NCBI GenBank assembly: GCA_026418755.1
Contig: JAOAAR010000097.1
Coordinates: 1-7,179 of the forward strand
Direction: 5' to 3'
Length of the DNA stretch: 7,179 bases
Source: Planctomycetota bacterium
GTDB lineage: Bacteria; Planctomycetota; SKW154
The notes under the pieces were generated by a model. The model did not search any database. It was not told the DNA's origin and saw nothing but the letters and a program-made list of their open reading frames with translations. Made by a program: the position numbers and the translations under genes. Shown piece by piece: positions 6,759-7,179 of the stretch. Each line of letters begins with the position of its first letter. Positions within the stretch are counted from its first letter, which is position 1.

Positions 6759-6766
6759 CTCCTCTA
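6759..6766 (-). promoter_or_regulatory. Stop codon overlapping the Shine-Dalgarno of coaE-rho
   Basis: On the minus strand TAGAGGAG combines the TAG stop of the SUMF1-family gene with the GAGGAG ribosome-binding site of coaE-rho, 9 bases before its ATG. The junction leaves no room for a terminator or promoter. It indicates cotranscription and probably translational coupling. Confidence 0.8.
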
Positions 6767-7179
6767 TTCTTCAACATCCATTGCAACTCTGAACCCCACG
6801 GTTGGAAGTTTCTCTCCTGCGCGGAGGGAGGAGCGGTTGGCGCAGCGCAAATCATCGCTATCGTCAATCCAAGAGCCACCGCGTATAACGCGCTCTTCGC
6901 TTTTGCGATTGCACACAGGGTTCATTTTATGTTCAGTTGTTTTGTAGAAATCTTTCTGGTAATAATCTTGGACCCACTGCCAGACATTTCCTGCACCGTC
7001 CAGGATGCCGAAAGGAGAGGCGCCTGCGGGGAAGGAACCTACCATTGTGGTTCCTCCGAACTTACGATTGAAGTTTGTGAGAGTCTCTGTTGGAGAAGAA
7101 TTGCCCCACGGGTATTTGCGTCCGTCTGTGCCGCGAACCGCTTTCTCCCATTCCGCTTCTGTAGGCAGCCGTTTCCCCG
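6764..7179 (-). CDS. SUMF1/FGE-sulfatase-family protein, C-terminal part (runs off the right edge)
   Basis: The frame is open to the window edge (first whole codon at 7177), giving 137 residues of a longer protein. It carries the conserved C-terminal half of the formylglycine-generating-enzyme fold in order: RLPTEAEWEKAVRG, YPWGN, then GILDGAGNVWQWVQDYY, IRGGSW, RCANRSS and finally VGFRVAM. True FGEs use two cysteines in this last block to oxidise a sulfatase Cys. Here only the one in RCANR (Cys112 of this fragment, codon 6842-6844) remains, and the position five residues earlier is Ser. It is therefore more likely one of the many FGE-like proteins of other or unknown function than a sulfatase activator. 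An ATG at 7045 lies inside the domain and is not the start. The N-terminal part, and any signal peptide or kinase domain, lies outside the window. It is cotranscribed with coaE-rho. Confidence 0.9.
   Translation of the reverse strand, partial: GKRLPTEAEWEKAVRGTDGRKYPWGNSSPTETLTNFNRKFGGTTMVGSFPAGASPFGILDGAGNVWQWVQDYYQKDFYKTTEHKMNPVCNRKSEERVIRGGSWIDDSDDLRCANRSSLRAGEKLPTVGFRVAMDVEE

Noticed and set aside
6427..6792. Plus-strand open frame of 121 codons opposite the start of coaE-rho
   Set aside because: It runs antisense through the CoaE P-loop region and its upstream junction, with no recognisable domain. It is a shadow frame.

Overview
The window reads as chromosomal DNA of a Gram-negative-type bacterium with moderate GC content. 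I cannot place it to species. Three features suggest the PVC superphylum or a neighbouring uncultivated phylum: dephospho-CoA kinase joined to Rho (coaE and rho are neighbours in Chlamydia), a formylglycine-generating-enzyme-like (SUMF1) protein, and a secreted esterase with a repeat tail. This placement is an inference from gene content, not a phylogeny.

Left half, plus strand (1-3440): a small winged-helix protein, a soluble GAF-type histidine kinase whose ATG directly follows the previous stop, and a full-length mnmG (gidA). These three probably form an operon. The kinase-mnmG gap of about 66 bases can fold into a two-tier stem that ends just before a Shine-Dalgarno sequence abutting the mnmG ATG. 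Bases 1-140 hold the edge of whatever lies upstream plus an AT-rich leader.

Right half, minus strand (7179 down to 3447): the C-terminal part of a SUMF1-family protein runs in from the right edge. It is followed by a 667-residue fusion of dephospho-CoA kinase (CoaE) to transcription terminator Rho, then a secreted alpha/beta-hydrolase with a TPR-like tail. SUMF1 and coaE-rho are probably cotranscribed, because the SUMF1 stop overlaps the Shine-Dalgarno of the fusion. The esterase has its own strong promoter candidate in the 99-base gap behind the fusion. It converges on mnmG, with only 6 bases between their stops.

The most unusual object is the CoaE-Rho fusion. Both halves keep their catalytic motifs, they are joined by a Glu/Gln-rich linker, and no good internal start would allow Rho to be made alone. 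No tRNA, rRNA, CRISPR array, insertion sequence or phage gene was seen. Nearly all of the sequence is accounted for by six genes.
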